DNA from: Coturnix japonica
Lineage: Eukaryota; Chordata; Aves; Galliformes; Phasianidae
NCBI RefSeq assembly: GCF_001577835.2
Contig: NC_029516.1
Location: 22,565,648-22,629,647, forward strand
Direction: 5' to 3'
Length of the DNA stretch: 64,000 bases
In this document: positions 52,101 through 61,861 of the stretch, piece by piece
Layout of the letters: every line of letters starts with the position of its first letter
Position numbering within the stretch: position 1 is the first letter of the stretch
Notes under the pieces: model-generated
The model's database searches: none
The model's input: only the letters and a program-made list of their open reading frames with translations
Told to the model about the DNA's origin: nothing
Translations under genes and position numbers: made by a program

Positions 52101-53794
52101 GACAGATTTCTCTCAAAGCGCTTTACTGGCCTCCATAAACTTGACTGAAAGCTTCCCAGAATATTCTCTCACCTCCCAAAAGAGGAAGAAAATTAGCAAA
52201 TAATAATAATAAACAAGAGAAAAGTAAAATTTGGGGAAACAAGTTTCAAATAGAATTAAAAGACCTGGGTTAAAGACACTGCATAGTTGAAGTGAACTAT
52301 TATTCATACATTCCTTCCAGTGTACAAAATCTGAGGAAGCTCTGATTAAGTAAATAACAGGGGTCAAAAAAGAAAGAATTTAATTTATTATAGGACATAC
52401 CATTATGATAACTAAACTTCCTCATTCATCCTGGCTCTGACTCGTAACAGATCAGTGTTCTCCTGGAAAAGGAATCTCAACTAAACCATAAGAGGGAAAG
52501 AACATGATAAGGAGAGGTCAACATGGATGAGGAGGGAAATAAAAGTGGTTTTCTGAGCACATATATAGAAGAAATTCAAGAAACGTGAAGCTCTTATTAA
52601 TACTGCTAAAAGACGCTCTATGATGTAGAGCTTAACAGAAAAGACAAATTAAATCCTACAGACAGCTTTCTTGGTTTCTGTTGTAGCAGCAGCTACCACA
52701 ACTGTTTGACCGGATTCTGAAAAATCTTCAGGGAAGAAAAAGAAGATTGAAACACGACTGAAGAAAATTAAGAGAAGAGACAAACTTACAGCATGTGTAG
52801 TTGTCCAATAATTACGTTACAATTCAAAGCATATGTTCAGCTTCTACAAACTCCTCCAAAACTCCATCATCAGTAGAATCTCATCAACACCTCATAGCAC
52901 ATACTTATTCTCCTTTCAGACAGGGAAGTTCTGAGAAGGAACGCTCTATTTCCTGCATTAGTGTTAATGGAGTTTCAACAACTTCCAGTGAACAAGCTCA
53001 GTCACGCCATCACTCAGAGAAAGCTGTGACTTAAGGCAAACCTGCTTCAGTAGCATTCAGTCCTGAGGGGACCAATAGCCTTGCATTCTGTACAGCTACT
53101 CTGGCATCTGGGCCAGTTCCTAGTTTGTAATCTGGAAAAGTTTATTGAGTTTGTATACATATATACGTGCATATATGCGTGTGCACAAGCACACTTTAAA
53201 ACAAGGTGCTACACTTTAATATAACAACACAGAAACACAAAATCACCCACATCTGCAACCCACGGATTTCTAAAGCATTCTCATACAAGGCTTCAACTTC
53301 CACAGTACCAGTTCTGAGACTACTTGATAAAGTTCTCACAAACGGAGCTGCTGTGCAAGCATAGCATGTAATTCACAAAAGCACAAGTGAGGATCAGGGC
53401 CGTGTCCCACAGGAGCTCAGCTTCAGAAAAGGATCCATACAACCAGGTTACTTACCAGTTTCTACAACTTACCATTCGCTGTTTGCCCACCTACCTTCCT
53501 CCACCAGGAAGGGAAGACCTTACAAGAGCTGATGGGCAGCACGACTCCAGTGCTCAGATTCAGCTCGTAGCGTTCGGATGAACACTCCAATAGCTTACAC
53601 AGGGACGGCCATCGGTGTGCGGGGACACACCAGACCCAAAGTGGAAGCGGTAGCGCCCACAGGACAGGGGCTGCGGGCAGTCTCCGCTTCTCCCCTTCCC
53701 CTCTCCCTTCAGACAGAGCCGCTCCAGGCGCTGCGCAGGTAACCGAGCAGGCAGAGCCCGACCTCACCTTTTTCACTTTGCTTTCCAAGTCCAT
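29667..53794 (-). CDS. TES: Testin, spliced seven-exon coding region
   Basis: Testin is a cytoplasmic scaffold of focal adhesions, actin stress fibres and cell contacts; the family binds zyxin, Mena and VASP and is regarded as a tumour suppressor. The join is 53794-53768, 41876-41791, 33999-33747, 32588-32253, 30911-30696, 30147-29989 and 29858-29667 on the minus strand. The lengths 27+86+253+336+216+159+192 give 422 codons plus TAA. All introns are GT-AG and all phases agree. Domains seen: cysteine-rich N-terminus (about 1-90), PET domain (about 92-199), linker, LIM1 (Cys236-His292), LIM2 (Cys301-Cys352) and LIM3 (from Cys361). From memory it aligns with human testin almost without gaps; the extra residue lies in the C-terminal KKKMMS. 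The start is fixed by an in-frame TGA four codons upstream and a good Kozak context. Nothing suggests a pseudogene. In other amniotes TES lies beside CAV2 and CAV1, which would be off the left edge. Confidence 0.97.
29989..30147 (-). CDS. TES: TES coding exon 6, LIM2
   Basis: This 159-nt, phase 0/0 exon encodes residues 307-359, between a TTCATAG acceptor and a GTAAGA donor. It holds the rest of LIM2: [11 protein letters not shown] supplies His322, His325, Cys328 and Cys331, and VCRPC supplies Cys349 and Cys352. Histidine in place of cysteine at 325 is a normal testin feature, also seen in human. VMVNDKPVC is a near-exact testin signature. The exon ends at HAA, two residues before LIM3 begins. 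Confidence 0.98.
30696..30911 (-). CDS. TES: TES coding exon 5, LIM1
   Basis: This 216-nt exon encodes residues 235-306. It starts after TTTCCAG and ends before GTAGGA, a weaker donor than the other introns. LIM1 zinc ligands are all present: Cys236, Cys239, His262, Cys265, Cys268, Cys271, Cys289 and His292, with spacings 2-22-2-2-2-17-2. The first two cysteines of LIM2 (Cys301, Cys304) lie at its end, so the LIM2 finger is split by intron 5. The conserved stretch [19 protein letters not shown] is characteristic of testin. Confidence 0.98.
32253..32588 (-). CDS. TES: TES coding exon 4, PET domain end and linker
   Basis: This 336-nt, phase 0/0 exon encodes residues 123-234. The acceptor is ATTTAG before GCT AGA CAG TAT (ARQY); the donor GTAAGT follows TAT. 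It holds [32 protein letters not shown] and the lysine-rich end of the PET domain. An acidic, serine-rich linker follows ([19 protein letters not shown]), leading to the first LIM domain. The linker is the part that differs most from human testin, as expected for an unstructured hinge. Confidence 0.97.
33747..33999 (-). CDS. TES: TES coding exon 3, start of PET domain
   Basis: The acceptor is ATTTCAG and the donor GTAAGT. The exon finishes the split Arg38 codon and runs KICRNCKCG, the [10 protein letters not shown] stretch, MYKRNVMIL and [12 protein letters not shown]. This completes the cysteine-rich region and opens the PET domain (about residue 92 on), which in testin and Prickle-type proteins mediates protein binding and head-to-tail contact with the LIM region. 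It ends in phase 0 at residue 122. Translation continued past the donor is intronic read-through. Confidence 0.97.
36078..36114. repeat. Poly(A) tract of 37
   Basis: An uninterrupted run of 37 A in TES intron 2, which is T-rich in the transcript sense. No processed pseudogene or SINE body was recognised on either side. Confidence 0.95.
37901..38010. repeat. TA microsatellite and inverted ATT/AAT repeats
   Basis: A TA run (37901-37928) is followed by ATT units (about 37945-37988), the short centre ACC, and AAT units (37992-38010). The two trinucleotide runs form a near-perfect inverted repeat, in TES intron 2. Confidence 0.9.
38845..38905 (+). mobile_element. Short LTR remnant, same family as 39350-39690
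   Basis: GGCTAGAGGGATATTCCATAC and ATCATACTTAGC match the middle of the LTR type seen at 39350-39690, in the same orientation. Only about 60 bp can be recognised. It is a broken fossil, presumably from an independent old insertion or a rearranged piece. Confidence 0.55.
39350..39690 (+). mobile_element. Decayed solo LTR of an avian endogenous retrovirus
   Basis: The order of CATCCTGGTTTGTCTGGGAT, TTTTCAGTTTCTCATGCTGC and a TATAAAACTGGGGGGA promoter-like block matches an LTR family common in bird genomes, which I recall as ERVL-related. No internal retroviral region is attached, so it is a solo LTR remnant. It is clearly broken and diverged, so probably old. It lies in TES intron 2. Confidence 0.7.
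40634..40697 (-). mobile_element. CR1 LINE short 3' fragment
   Basis: ACCACAGAATCACAGAATGAC, AGGTCGGAAGGGACCTCAAGG and ATCATGAAGCTACAACC are the last 60 or so bp of a CR1 copy in reverse complement. It is an extreme 5' truncation in TES intron 2, in the gene's orientation. Confidence 0.8.
41791..41876 (-). CDS. TES: TES coding exon 2, cysteine-rich N-terminus
   Basis: This 86-nt exon follows a TTAAACAG acceptor and ends before GTAAGT. It encodes MGLGHEQ, then a CLKCKDKC cysteine cluster, to ELHFW plus two bases of an arginine codon completed by exon 3. Its first codon is ATG, so a transcript with another first exon could start here and make a 413-residue protein. Human TES has a short isoform lacking the first nine residues, which fits. 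The exon was too short and split to show as a long open frame, and was placed by homology and splice sites. Confidence 0.96.
43023..43385 (-). mobile_element. CR1 LINE copy, well preserved
   Basis: Its minus-strand frame is open for about 90 codons: [51 protein letters not shown] and a stop after LRDMV. The tail at 43023 begins CATAGAATCACCAAGGTTGG. An open frame and clean tail make it the youngest-looking CR1 in the window. It sits in TES intron 1 in the same orientation as the gene. Confidence 0.9.
43926..44219 (+). mobile_element. CR1 LINE 3' fragment with internal deletion
   Basis: AGGTTCAAAAGGTCCAAGTGC and GTGCTGTACTTCGG belong to an upstream part of the CR1 protein region. They run directly into AGGGTGGTGAGGCCCTGGC, GAGGTTGTGGATGCGCCATC and CCAATCCAAGCCATTCTATG, with several hundred bp missing. 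The intron 1 copy at 43023 lies 540 bp away in the opposite orientation. Confidence 0.85.
46129..46167. repeat. AT dinucleotide microsatellite
   Basis: About nineteen AT units with a single TGT interruption, in TES intron 1. Confidence 0.9.
46570..46735 (-). mobile_element. Probable old CR1 LINE remnant
   Basis: AAGTTGAAAGGGCTCTCCGG, GATCGTCCAACCACCC and AACAGGTGCAGCTAAATCAG can be lined up with the reverse complement of a CR1 3' end (GGAAGGGACCTCTGGAGATC, then AGTCCAACCCCCTGCT). Many mismatches make this an old copy, and alignment against a repeat library would settle it. Confidence 0.5.
47011..47029. repeat. AATA tetranucleotide repeat
   Basis: Nearly five AATA units in TES intron 1. Confidence 0.85.
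51543..51597 (+). mobile_element. 5'-truncated composite SINE tail (copy 3)
   Basis: ATGATCTCTAAGGTCCC, CCAACCCACACAAGAC and TGTGATACTGTGA match the last 55 bp of the two fuller copies, including the CACACAAGAC segment (CGCACGAGAC there) that separates this tail from the other CR1 tails in the window. The tRNA-like head is absent, as expected from incomplete reverse transcription. It could instead be the tail of the partner CR1 itself. It lies inside TES intron 1, antisense to the gene. Confidence 0.6.
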
Positions 53795-54110
53795 GCCGCC
53801 GTATCACCGCACACAGGGCTCGGGGCGCAGATCGAGGCAGGGAACAGCCCCCGGCCGGTATCGAGGCGGCTGAGCGGAGCCGCGGGCGACACACCGAGAC
53901 CAAAGCGCCAGCACCGGTAACCGGCGCCGCCCTTCGCACTCCGCCGCGGCGCTCAAACTTCCGCTGCCCTGCGGCAGCGGCTGCAGCCGAACAAAGGCGG
54001 GGTGGCAGCCAATCTCCGCCCGCCCCCCCTCCCGTCCCCGCGCCCTCAGCCAATCCCCACCCCGCCGGTCACGGCTCCTGGGTTGTATGGAGGGTGTTTG
54101 GTGGTGCGGC
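53570..54110 (-). promoter_or_regulatory. TES: CpG-island promoter of TES
   Basis: This block is much richer in G+C and CpG than anything else in the window and surrounds exon 1. No TATA box is seen at a suitable distance. Plus-strand CCAAT motifs at 54009-54013 and 54050-54054, 41 bp apart, are possible NF-Y sites. GC boxes (CCGCCCGCCCC at about 54016-54026 and CCCCGCC near 54059) are possible Sp1 sites. This architecture fits a broadly expressed gene, and the human TES promoter is likewise a CpG island. Long open frames through this block are a by-product of high GC. Confidence 0.85.
53768..53794 (-). CDS. TES: TES coding exon 1
   Basis: This exon encodes the first nine residues, MDLESKVKK (human MDLENKVKK), and ends at AAG before a GTGAGG donor. 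The ATG has G at -3 and +4 (GGCGGCATGG). An in-frame TGA lies 12 nt upstream, so translation of this transcript cannot begin earlier in this frame. The 5'UTR extends into the CpG island at higher coordinates; its cap site cannot be read from sequence alone. The intron that follows is about 11.9 kb. Confidence 0.95.
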
Positions 54111-54949
54111 CGTGCTTCTGTGGAGGGGGAGAACTGAATAGACCTGGGAATCTCCAACACTGATGGGAGAAGGAGAAAGAAAGCGAGGGGCCTTGCCTGC
54201 TCCCACAGCTGTGTGGATCCGCTTGGGTGCCCTCTCACCGCTGCAATGGTGATATCAATGGCGATATCTTCCAAGTGGATTGACTTCCACCTGGAGCGGC
54301 TGGAGGGATCTTGGCACTGCTGGGACTGATCTCATGGCGTGTTATCTCATCGTGCTGCTTTAGAGGAGTGTCTATTGTTTAGTCACGGTGCTGAGCAACA
54401 TTACTTTTCTTCTGTTGGCTGCAGATGAATACTGTGATATAAAACTTGGACTTTGACCCCAGCCTTCAAATTCCCATATGTGTGATCAGTCATGGAAGGG
54501 AGCCGATAATGTAAAATGTACTTTATGTATCATGTATATACAGTATAAAATATCAGAGTGATTAAACGTTTGCAAGATTGGTTACTTCCATACATAAATG
54601 CCTTTAGATCTTTGGAAACAAATAGCAAACATTCATAGTCTTAAGTGAATGATTTAGTAGGTTGTCACTCATCTGAAGAGTCTAATCTTCTCTCTACACG
54701 CATACCAGTTGTTTTCATGCCTTACATCGTACATTTTCAGTACTTTATTTATTTTTTTTTTGTCATTTCATTACTTGTGGAGAGGTGACTGCAACAAAGG
54801 GAAAATGAGTCTGTATCTCTTTGCTGTCTGTTTACAGGTAAAAGGAAAATTCTGTTTGATTTTTCTGCTGGAACAGGTATCATGGTGCATGTATTTCTAC
54901 CACAGAACCCATGAAACAAACTTTGACCAGGAAATTCACTAAAAAATTG

Positions 54950-55525
54950 AGAGGATATCTCAAGGTTGTATCTGAAATATTGCAGCCAGCCGGACCAAGG
55001 AGGTGATTGCCCCCCTACACTCAGCTCTGGTGAGGCCATGCCTCAAATACTGTGTTCAGTATTGGGCCCTTCACTACAAGGAAGACACTGAGGTCCTGGG
55101 GCATGCCCAAAAAAAGACAATGAAGCTGTGAAGGGTCTGAAGCATTGGAATTAAGAGAAGTGGCTGAGGGAGCTGAGATTGTCCAATCTGCCACAGAGGA
55201 GGCTTAGGGGTGACCTCATTGCTCTCCACAGCTACCTTATAGGAGACTGGTCTCTTCTTCCCTGGTGACAGTAATAGCATGAGAGGTAATGGCCTCAGGT
55301 TGCACCAGGAGAGATTCAGGTTGGATACTAGGAAAATATTCTCTGAAAGTGTGGTGCTGCATTGGAACAGGCTGCCCAGAGAGGTGATGGAGTCACAGTC
55401 CCTGGATGTGTTCAACAAACACGGAGAGGTGGCACCGAGGAACGTGGTTTATCAGACATGATGGTGATGGGCTGATGGTTGAACTAGATGATCTTAGTGG
55501 TCTTTTCCAACCTTACTGATTCAGT
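54950..55525 (+). mobile_element. CR1 LINE 3' fragment
   Basis: TCAGCTCTGGTGAGGCCATG, TACTGTGTTCAGTATTGGGC, AGGGGTGACCTCATTGCTCT, ACAGGCTGCCCAGAGAGGTG and ATGATCTTAGTGGTCTTTTC are successive blocks of CR1 coding sequence and 3'UTR. The last third keeps a 60-codon frame (RGNGLRLHQERFRLDTRK, then LPREVMESQSLDVF). It is about 850 bp upstream of the TES CpG island edge, antisense to the gene. Confidence 0.88.
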
Positions 55526-57944
55526 TAAACTACACTGTAACACTAAAAAAAATAGAGGACATGGGCAATATTTTTGTGCTCAGTGTGTTTCTGCTCAGAA
55601 GAGCTAGAAAAAAGCTGTTGTGTGGATTTTCTCTGAAATTTTGTTTTTCATTTCTTGCTTTGCTTTTGAATGTGCATGGTGTATTTGTGGTTCCTTACTA
55701 CTCTATTGATAGGCGAAATGCAAGTTAAAGTGCCTGAAATACTGGTAAGCCTGCAACCAATATTTTTTGAATGCCATCCATACTCATAACTTCTTCAGAC
55801 AAAGATCAAAGGACTGAACAAGAGGTCATGTCTGTGCAGTGAATGCAGTCATGAATGATCTCATGTAAGGGTGAAAGATGCCAATAATTACAAAGACATT
55901 CTAAAGACCTTTGTGCTAAGCAGAGGAATGAAAATCGCATAGTCTTCATTATATATTTTTCATAAGGGAATAAAAACAGAACTATATTTTCACTGTGGGA
56001 AGCTAAAAAATTAAAATAAAATTTTTAAATAATTTAATTGTATTTTTTGTTTTTTTTATCTCCCTGGGAATAATAGCATAATTATAGCTTAATTATATCA
56101 TTTTTTCATCTTCATTTTCTTTTTCCCACTAAGCTATGACTCTTCTGAGTTTACAATAACTTATTTCATGGTTAAGACTTGTGCATTATTCAATTGTGTA
56201 ATTTAGTGCCACAGTCTAGTAAACTTGCAACAACCCTTCTTTCTAAGAATTTATATACGAAGCCTACAAATTCATATATATAATGAAAAATACAGACAGT
56301 AATGTAAGACTTCTCTTTTGCAGACCAGCGGAGTACAGTCAGCACACACTTCCTCTGAGAGCTGGATCAATAACGAATACATTATGACATTCAAACTCTT
56401 TCCTATATTTTCTACCACTTTAATTGATCTGGCAGAGCTAACTTCCTGTTCTGTGAATAAGATCCTGTATGGCTTTTTCCCCAAAGGATTCTGAGGTTGC
56501 GGGACACACAGCATTGAAGTGAGACAGGGGTCATAATAATTCTACCATATACGCTTTGGAGAACACAAAGTAAGAAGAGTGGACAATCTGTCTGATTGTC
56601 TTCCTGGTTTTATAATTTTGGTTGCAGACACCATAAAGATGAATGCATTTTGAATAACTGTCTATGTTTAGAGAAACATTAGGTAGGTGAACTACACAGA
56701 TAATGTATAAGTCTGTCTTTGAATGAGAGGAAGGATGATATCATAAAATCTTAGCAATGCTGAATGTTTGTTTCTAGGAAAGCTGTTATTTAATAAACAG
56801 TTCTTTTGTTTAAACCATGAAGCAAATATATCAGAGCAGCTTCCAGCTAAATTCTGGCTGCGCTGTTTACTCAGTGTGTCATACTTTATTATTAATGACA
56901 CTGTGTATTTTTAATATTTTTTGTAACTATAATCTTAAGTGTAATATAAATATGGGAGTCTGTCTTGCTTCACAGTGATTTAATACACTAATATAGTTCT
57001 CAAAAAACATTTCAGCCTGAGAAAGGGAGAACATTTGCTTTTTTGTAACCATCTGTATAAAACAAGGGATTGTTATGTGGAATGTCTTGGGGTAGATCCA
57101 ATAAAAAAACAAAAACAAAAGCAAAAAAAAAAAACCCACAAAAACTAGAATGGAACTTGAGTGTCTAAGTCAAAAGTTTCATAGCTTACTGTTCCCTTAC
57201 TATCTACTTCCCAGCTAAGCATATACTTAGTTCTCCATTTCACATTAATTGTTTTACATTTGCCTACCTAGATTTGAGATTCTTTGATCATTATTACTGA
57301 CTCTATTACTTGATACCTGTCATACTTGGTCTGTTCAAGGTCTGGAGACTAAAGCTCATTATATTTAATGTGTTAGATAGGGTTAATCTTTTAGAAAGTG
57401 CATGAAAGAAAGAGTCTCAAAAATACAGTGTCAGCTATTTTCCTTAAGAAAATAGTGAGGAAAGGCTCTGTCCTGCTTTCTCTTTAATGCCCTAGTGGGT
57501 AGTGAACTTGTCTCTGAGTTGTAATACAAAGTTGTAAGTTCTCAACCTGATTCAAACTGCTGATTCCATCTGTTGGGATTGTGGCCTAACTAACAGACTT
57601 TGGCTACATGGTTGGGCAAAATGTGGTAACACAGATGTAGATGAGGAAGTAGTCCCATCACACAGAGGAAGAGATTCATTGAATTAGTGAAAAGTACTGT
57701 GTTTAAGTTAGTGGGTTTGCAGTTGTAAGATCTACGCTAAACAGACTGAGAAAACCTATAGAGCTAGTTCTATGAGAGAAGAGAACTTAATATCCACAGA
57801 ACCCTCAAGACAGGCTACTGTCATGCTCTTGTTTTCCCTGCCTGTCCCTGTGATTCTTGAAACAGTGGCAATGCAAAATGGAGTCAGTATGCTATAGCTT
57901 CATGATCATGGCACTTACTGGGGAAATCAAAGCTTTCTTTAATA

Positions 57945-57985
57945 AGAAGAGGAATTTGAACCTGGGTCTCCCACCTCATGGACAA
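57945..57985 (-). mobile_element. Possible ancient tRNA-derived SINE remnant
   Basis: The plus-strand GGAATTTGAACCTGGGTCTC (then CCACCTC) is, in reverse, GAGGTGGGAGACCCAGGTTC followed by AAATTCC, a B-box with flanks as found in old amniote tRNA-derived repeats. No A box or tail can be recognised next to it. The match is about 27 bp, so chance is not excluded. Confidence 0.35.
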
Positions 57986-58905
57986 TATCAAAGGCAGGAA
58001 GGGAAAGGAAGGAGGGAAAATAAAAGTAATACTTCTTCTAAAAGGAAAGAATAAGCTGTAGTTTATTCTTTGAAATAACTGAGTTTAAATGAAGAGGTTA
58101 CAGACTGTTTTGCTACAGGCAGATGTTTTCTAGAAGGTATAGGCAATTCAGATAAGTTCACAGGCAGCTACTTGCTGACTGTGGTTCCTTTCTTGCTCAC
58201 TGTGCTTTGTAGCTTTGAATCTGTTTTGGATTATGGAATGGCTCCATGAATTCTATATACTTTATGTACCCTAGTATGGAAGCTAGGCATTATAGTGCAT
58301 AACTTTTAGACTTCTCAGTCATCTACAGTATAAAAATCAGGAATTAATTAGTAGAGAATGGAGCTAAGTCTTTAACCTAGTTCTGCTCTTTACTCTTAGT
58401 AAAAGAAAGCAGTAGTTACAAACATGCCAACCTGAAGAAGTTGCATTAATAAACCTGTAAGTAAACTTAGTTAAACCAAAAAAATCACAACACCTTCCTT
58501 GCTCAAAATCTATTGCATACTATATTATAAATACAGTATAAATGTGGTGTCAGAAAAATACTAAGTAAGGCCAGAGTTATGCTTCTTGTTCTTTGATATG
58601 ATTACTGTACATAAAGCTTCCATAAATATTTAATTCATGGAAAAGGGAGGTACTGACAAAACTCAAACATTAGAGGGGAGTGTACAAAAGTTGGAAACAG
58701 AGTCAGATAATCTGGGAGGAATATGGAGACATTCCCTGAGTATGCAAAGATGTATTTACAGAAGCCAAATTCTGCCTGGAGTTGAACCTGACAAGAGATG
58801 TCAAAAATAATGAGAACTTAGTACAAAAGTAGCAAAAGGAGGTCTAGGGAAAATATGGACCCACAACTGAATGGGGCAGGGGGTCCTGGTTACATGGTTA
58901 AACTG

Positions 58906-58943
58906 TTTGAACACTGTAGTGCTCTTTGAACACTGTAGTATTC
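58906..58943. repeat. Two tandem 19-bp units
   Basis: TTTGAACACTGTAGT plus GCTC (58906-58924) is repeated as TTTGAACACTGTAGT plus ATTC (58925-58943). Confidence 0.85.
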
Positions 58944-59204
58944 TTTGGCAAATCTTTCATCACACATGGATGTATGATTAACAGTTTAACCTAAGCATGC
59001 CCAGACCCCCTCTTTGTTGTGCTGTCCTGCACATACAAAAGTGTGGCCTTCAATGCTACATTGCCTGGGGCCCACAGAATCTAAAAGAATGTAAGATTGC
59101 CTATGCTATTCTCTTCTTATAGCGTTTGACATAATAAATGTTATTTTAAATCATACTTTACAAAATCAGAGTGCCTTTCTGACTGAGATTATAATGGACC
59201 GGTA

Positions 59205-59500
59205 CTTGTTGCAAAATAGGCCCAGAGAACGGTGATAAGTGGAATTAAGTTTAGTTGGAAACCAATAACTAGCAGAGTGCCCCAGGGCTCAGCACTGAGT
59301 CTAATCCTGCTCAGCATCATCAGCATTTTACTTTGATTTAGATCAGCTATCTAGACACCTGTGTTTTCCATCTAAAGAGAGAGCCAAAATTTTTGGTGTT
59401 TGTCTGACAGTTACATTGACTCTAAGTCAGTTACATTGTTTTTGTTAAAAATTGTCAAAGATCTCATGATATTCAATAGAAAAAGTTGAAAATTAGCATT
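59205..59500 (+). mobile_element. Probable CR1 LINE fragment from the RT core
   Basis: GGTGATAAGTGGAATTAAGT and GTGCCCCAGGGCTCAGCACTG match the segment encoding VPQGS in the CR1 palm, and ATCTCATGATATTCAATAG resembles the later NLMKFN block. The middle is poorly preserved, and both ends are uncertain. Confidence 0.6.
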
Positions 59501-59843
59501 AGGCAGAAACTTTCTGCTAAAAAAAAATCCCTGCAAGAGCAGGCAAGTTATTTGAAATCAAATCTTTCTGCAGGAGTGCAATTTCTGGTCACAATGAGAC
59601 ACACAGGAAAAAGATTTCCATCTTATTTACGATTAAGGTATTTAAATGAATTACAGAAGACCAATATCTGATCCTGCTCTTCTTGGCTCACTCTAAAAGA
59701 ATGTAACCATGGTGAATGCTTTGACTACAGGGATAGTTAGTTCAGTAAAGGGCAAAGGATGTTTCTGTCACATTTCTCACTTTGAACATTCTTGGTTTCT
59801 TTTTGGTGCAATGCAAGAAGAAATGTTTCTCTCTTTCTTTCCT

Positions 59844-59906
<63 letters not shown>

Positions 59907-59915
59907 AGAGAAAAA
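59844..59915. repeat. CT run, 32-nt poly(A) and GA run
   Basis: About twelve CT units are followed by CACAC, an uninterrupted 32-A run (59872-59903) and GAGAGAG. The CT and GA arms can pair, and the block is strongly strand-asymmetric. Confidence 0.9.
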
Positions 59916-61861
59916 GGGGAAATAATTTCCTGCACACCTTCTCTGTGGTCTTCTTCTAACAAAATGACAGTGTGAGTACTTGTTTGGCTCCCTTCCCACG
60001 TGGTAGAACCCCAGTAAGCATTCTGCATGTTCTCAGATTTTCCATTAGTAATAATTTACATAAAGACTGTATATCATGTAGAAAAAGGGATAACATAACT
60101 ACCAGATGGATAGAAACATTGTGACTCTTTTGCTGTAATGTATATTTAATAGCTTCAACATAAGCTTGCAGGGATGATCTCTAATGCTATTGAAAGCAAG
60201 TACTTATGGTATATGACATCATGCTTTTATGGCTAAAAATGCCAAGGAACATTAATAGGTAATTGAATTCTTTATGTATCTGTTCATAATTACATATTCT
60301 TATGATACTTGCCAACCACATCTCAGAAAAGAAAGCTCGTCTCAGAGAACAGACACTGCACACCAGCTTTCCTGCACACTCCGCTCCTTTTGTAGCTATA
60401 CAAAAACCTTCAGGCTTGTCTCATCAGCAGAAATTTTTCTCTCAAGTAGATGGGGGCAGCTATTAGGGTCATGTACCTCCAAGCTGTCACTTAGATAGAT
60501 CAGAAACTCTTGCTTTTTCAGTCACTGATCAAAACTACTTATAGATTAAGAAAAGAGGTACTTGTTTGAGATCTTACCCATTTGAGATCTTAAACTATAA
60601 CTTGCAGCTTGTTGACAAATTTGTCTCATTAAGATATATGTATAGCTTCTAGTGAGATGCTTACCATACAGGTAGAAAATGTAAAGTTAATACAGTGATC
60701 TATACAGAAAGTAAACTCTCTCCTTTGGCTTGTTGCTTCTCTGTTTTTGCTTGTTCTGGAACATTCTCTCAAGCACCTTCTGGTGTACGATAATGTATTT
60801 GCTATGTCTAGCACTTGCTACCTCTGTTTAAGTACAAGTTTAGGCTGTAATCTAGTTGATGAGAATGCCAGTTAAGATTTATAATTCATCAGTAGAGAGC
60901 ACTGCCTCATAGTTGTGCTTTCATTTCAATTGAAAACATGTCATTTTTATCTGCAACGGCTGTGGAGTCTGTCGCATGCAATTCACTTCGGCCCTTGTAT
61001 TCTGATGTTTGATTCGGAAGACTTTGGTGCGGAAATGTTCTGGTTCTCAGACAGATGAAGAACGATACTGAAGAGGTCTGGTCTGCAAGAATGGTACTCA
61101 AAAAAAGTTTGTCTCAAGAACAAGTCAAGAATTAAAGCAAATTTTCATTTTCAGCAAATTTTTCATTTTCAGTGAATGAGAAGTAATTTTAAAGGTTTAC
61201 AGGAGACTTGGATTGTTTTCCTGTGACAAAGAGAGTAGAAAGACATGAGTACAATCACTAACTGCTGCTGCTTAAATGTGCTTACCATGTTTAGTCCTTC
61301 TTAGGTTTTATTCTAGAAGTAGTCTGGCCATGTGTTCGGCTTTATGGCCCTAGATACTTCAGGTGGTGCATCAGTTTACATACAAACAACAAATGTTTTG
61401 GGGAGCAATTTTCTCTCCTATGCTTACAAAGATAATTCAGTAGCTGAGGAGCAGTTAGAGGAACAATAATCCTATCTGACAACCAATTCTCATTAAAGCA
61501 GCAGTTTGATTTCCTCTCTCTTCCATTCACTCTACCCTTTGTGCAGTCTCATGACCTTCCTTGTGTCACATCTGGTTCTTCACTGATGTCTCAGGTAGCC
61601 AATTCAACTCAGTAAAGCAGGAAAAATATATTCAATTTTTGATTAATAAGTTTACCATCAGCTTAGTGAGCTGAATTGGGTGTGAAAATCAGATACCGGG
61701 AGGGTACAAGGAGTGGGGCAGGATGCTGTGGCTATGATCAGAATTCTCATGGAATAACTTAATGAGAAGTCATTTCAGAAAAAGAAGCGGTAGCACTGTT
61801 AAATACAGCAGGAGGCAGCTTTATGACAAAAAAAAGATCCAAATGAAATGAGGAGTCTGAC

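Larger units (their letters stand above)
41877..53767 (-). other. TES: TES intron 1
   Basis: This 11.9-kb intron lies between the GTGAGG donor after exon 1 and the AAACAG acceptor of exon 2. It contains a CR1 copy (43023-43385), a second, plus-strand CR1 (43926-44219), a faint CR1 trace (46570-46735), an AT dinucleotide run (46129-46167) and a tail-only copy of the composite SINE (51543-51597). No other exon was recognised. An alternative first exon could lie here, because exon 2 starts with ATG, but none can be picked out. Confidence 0.9.
55526..61861. other. TES upstream intergenic DNA
   Basis: AT-rich sequence with a probable CR1 core fragment (59205), a possible ancient SINE trace (57945) and simple repeats. 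No exon or RNA gene was seen. Confidence 0.65.

Noticed and set aside
53709-54274. Open frames of 114 and 156 codons opposite or across TES exon 1
   Set aside because: They lie in a CpG island where stop codons are rare, have Arg/Gly/Ala-rich composition, and conflict with the well-supported TES start and donor.
58861-59210. Possible LTR with an AATAAA signal
   Set aside because: The stretch has a compact mixed composition and an AATAAATG, but no terminal repeat, promoter or family match that I recognise.
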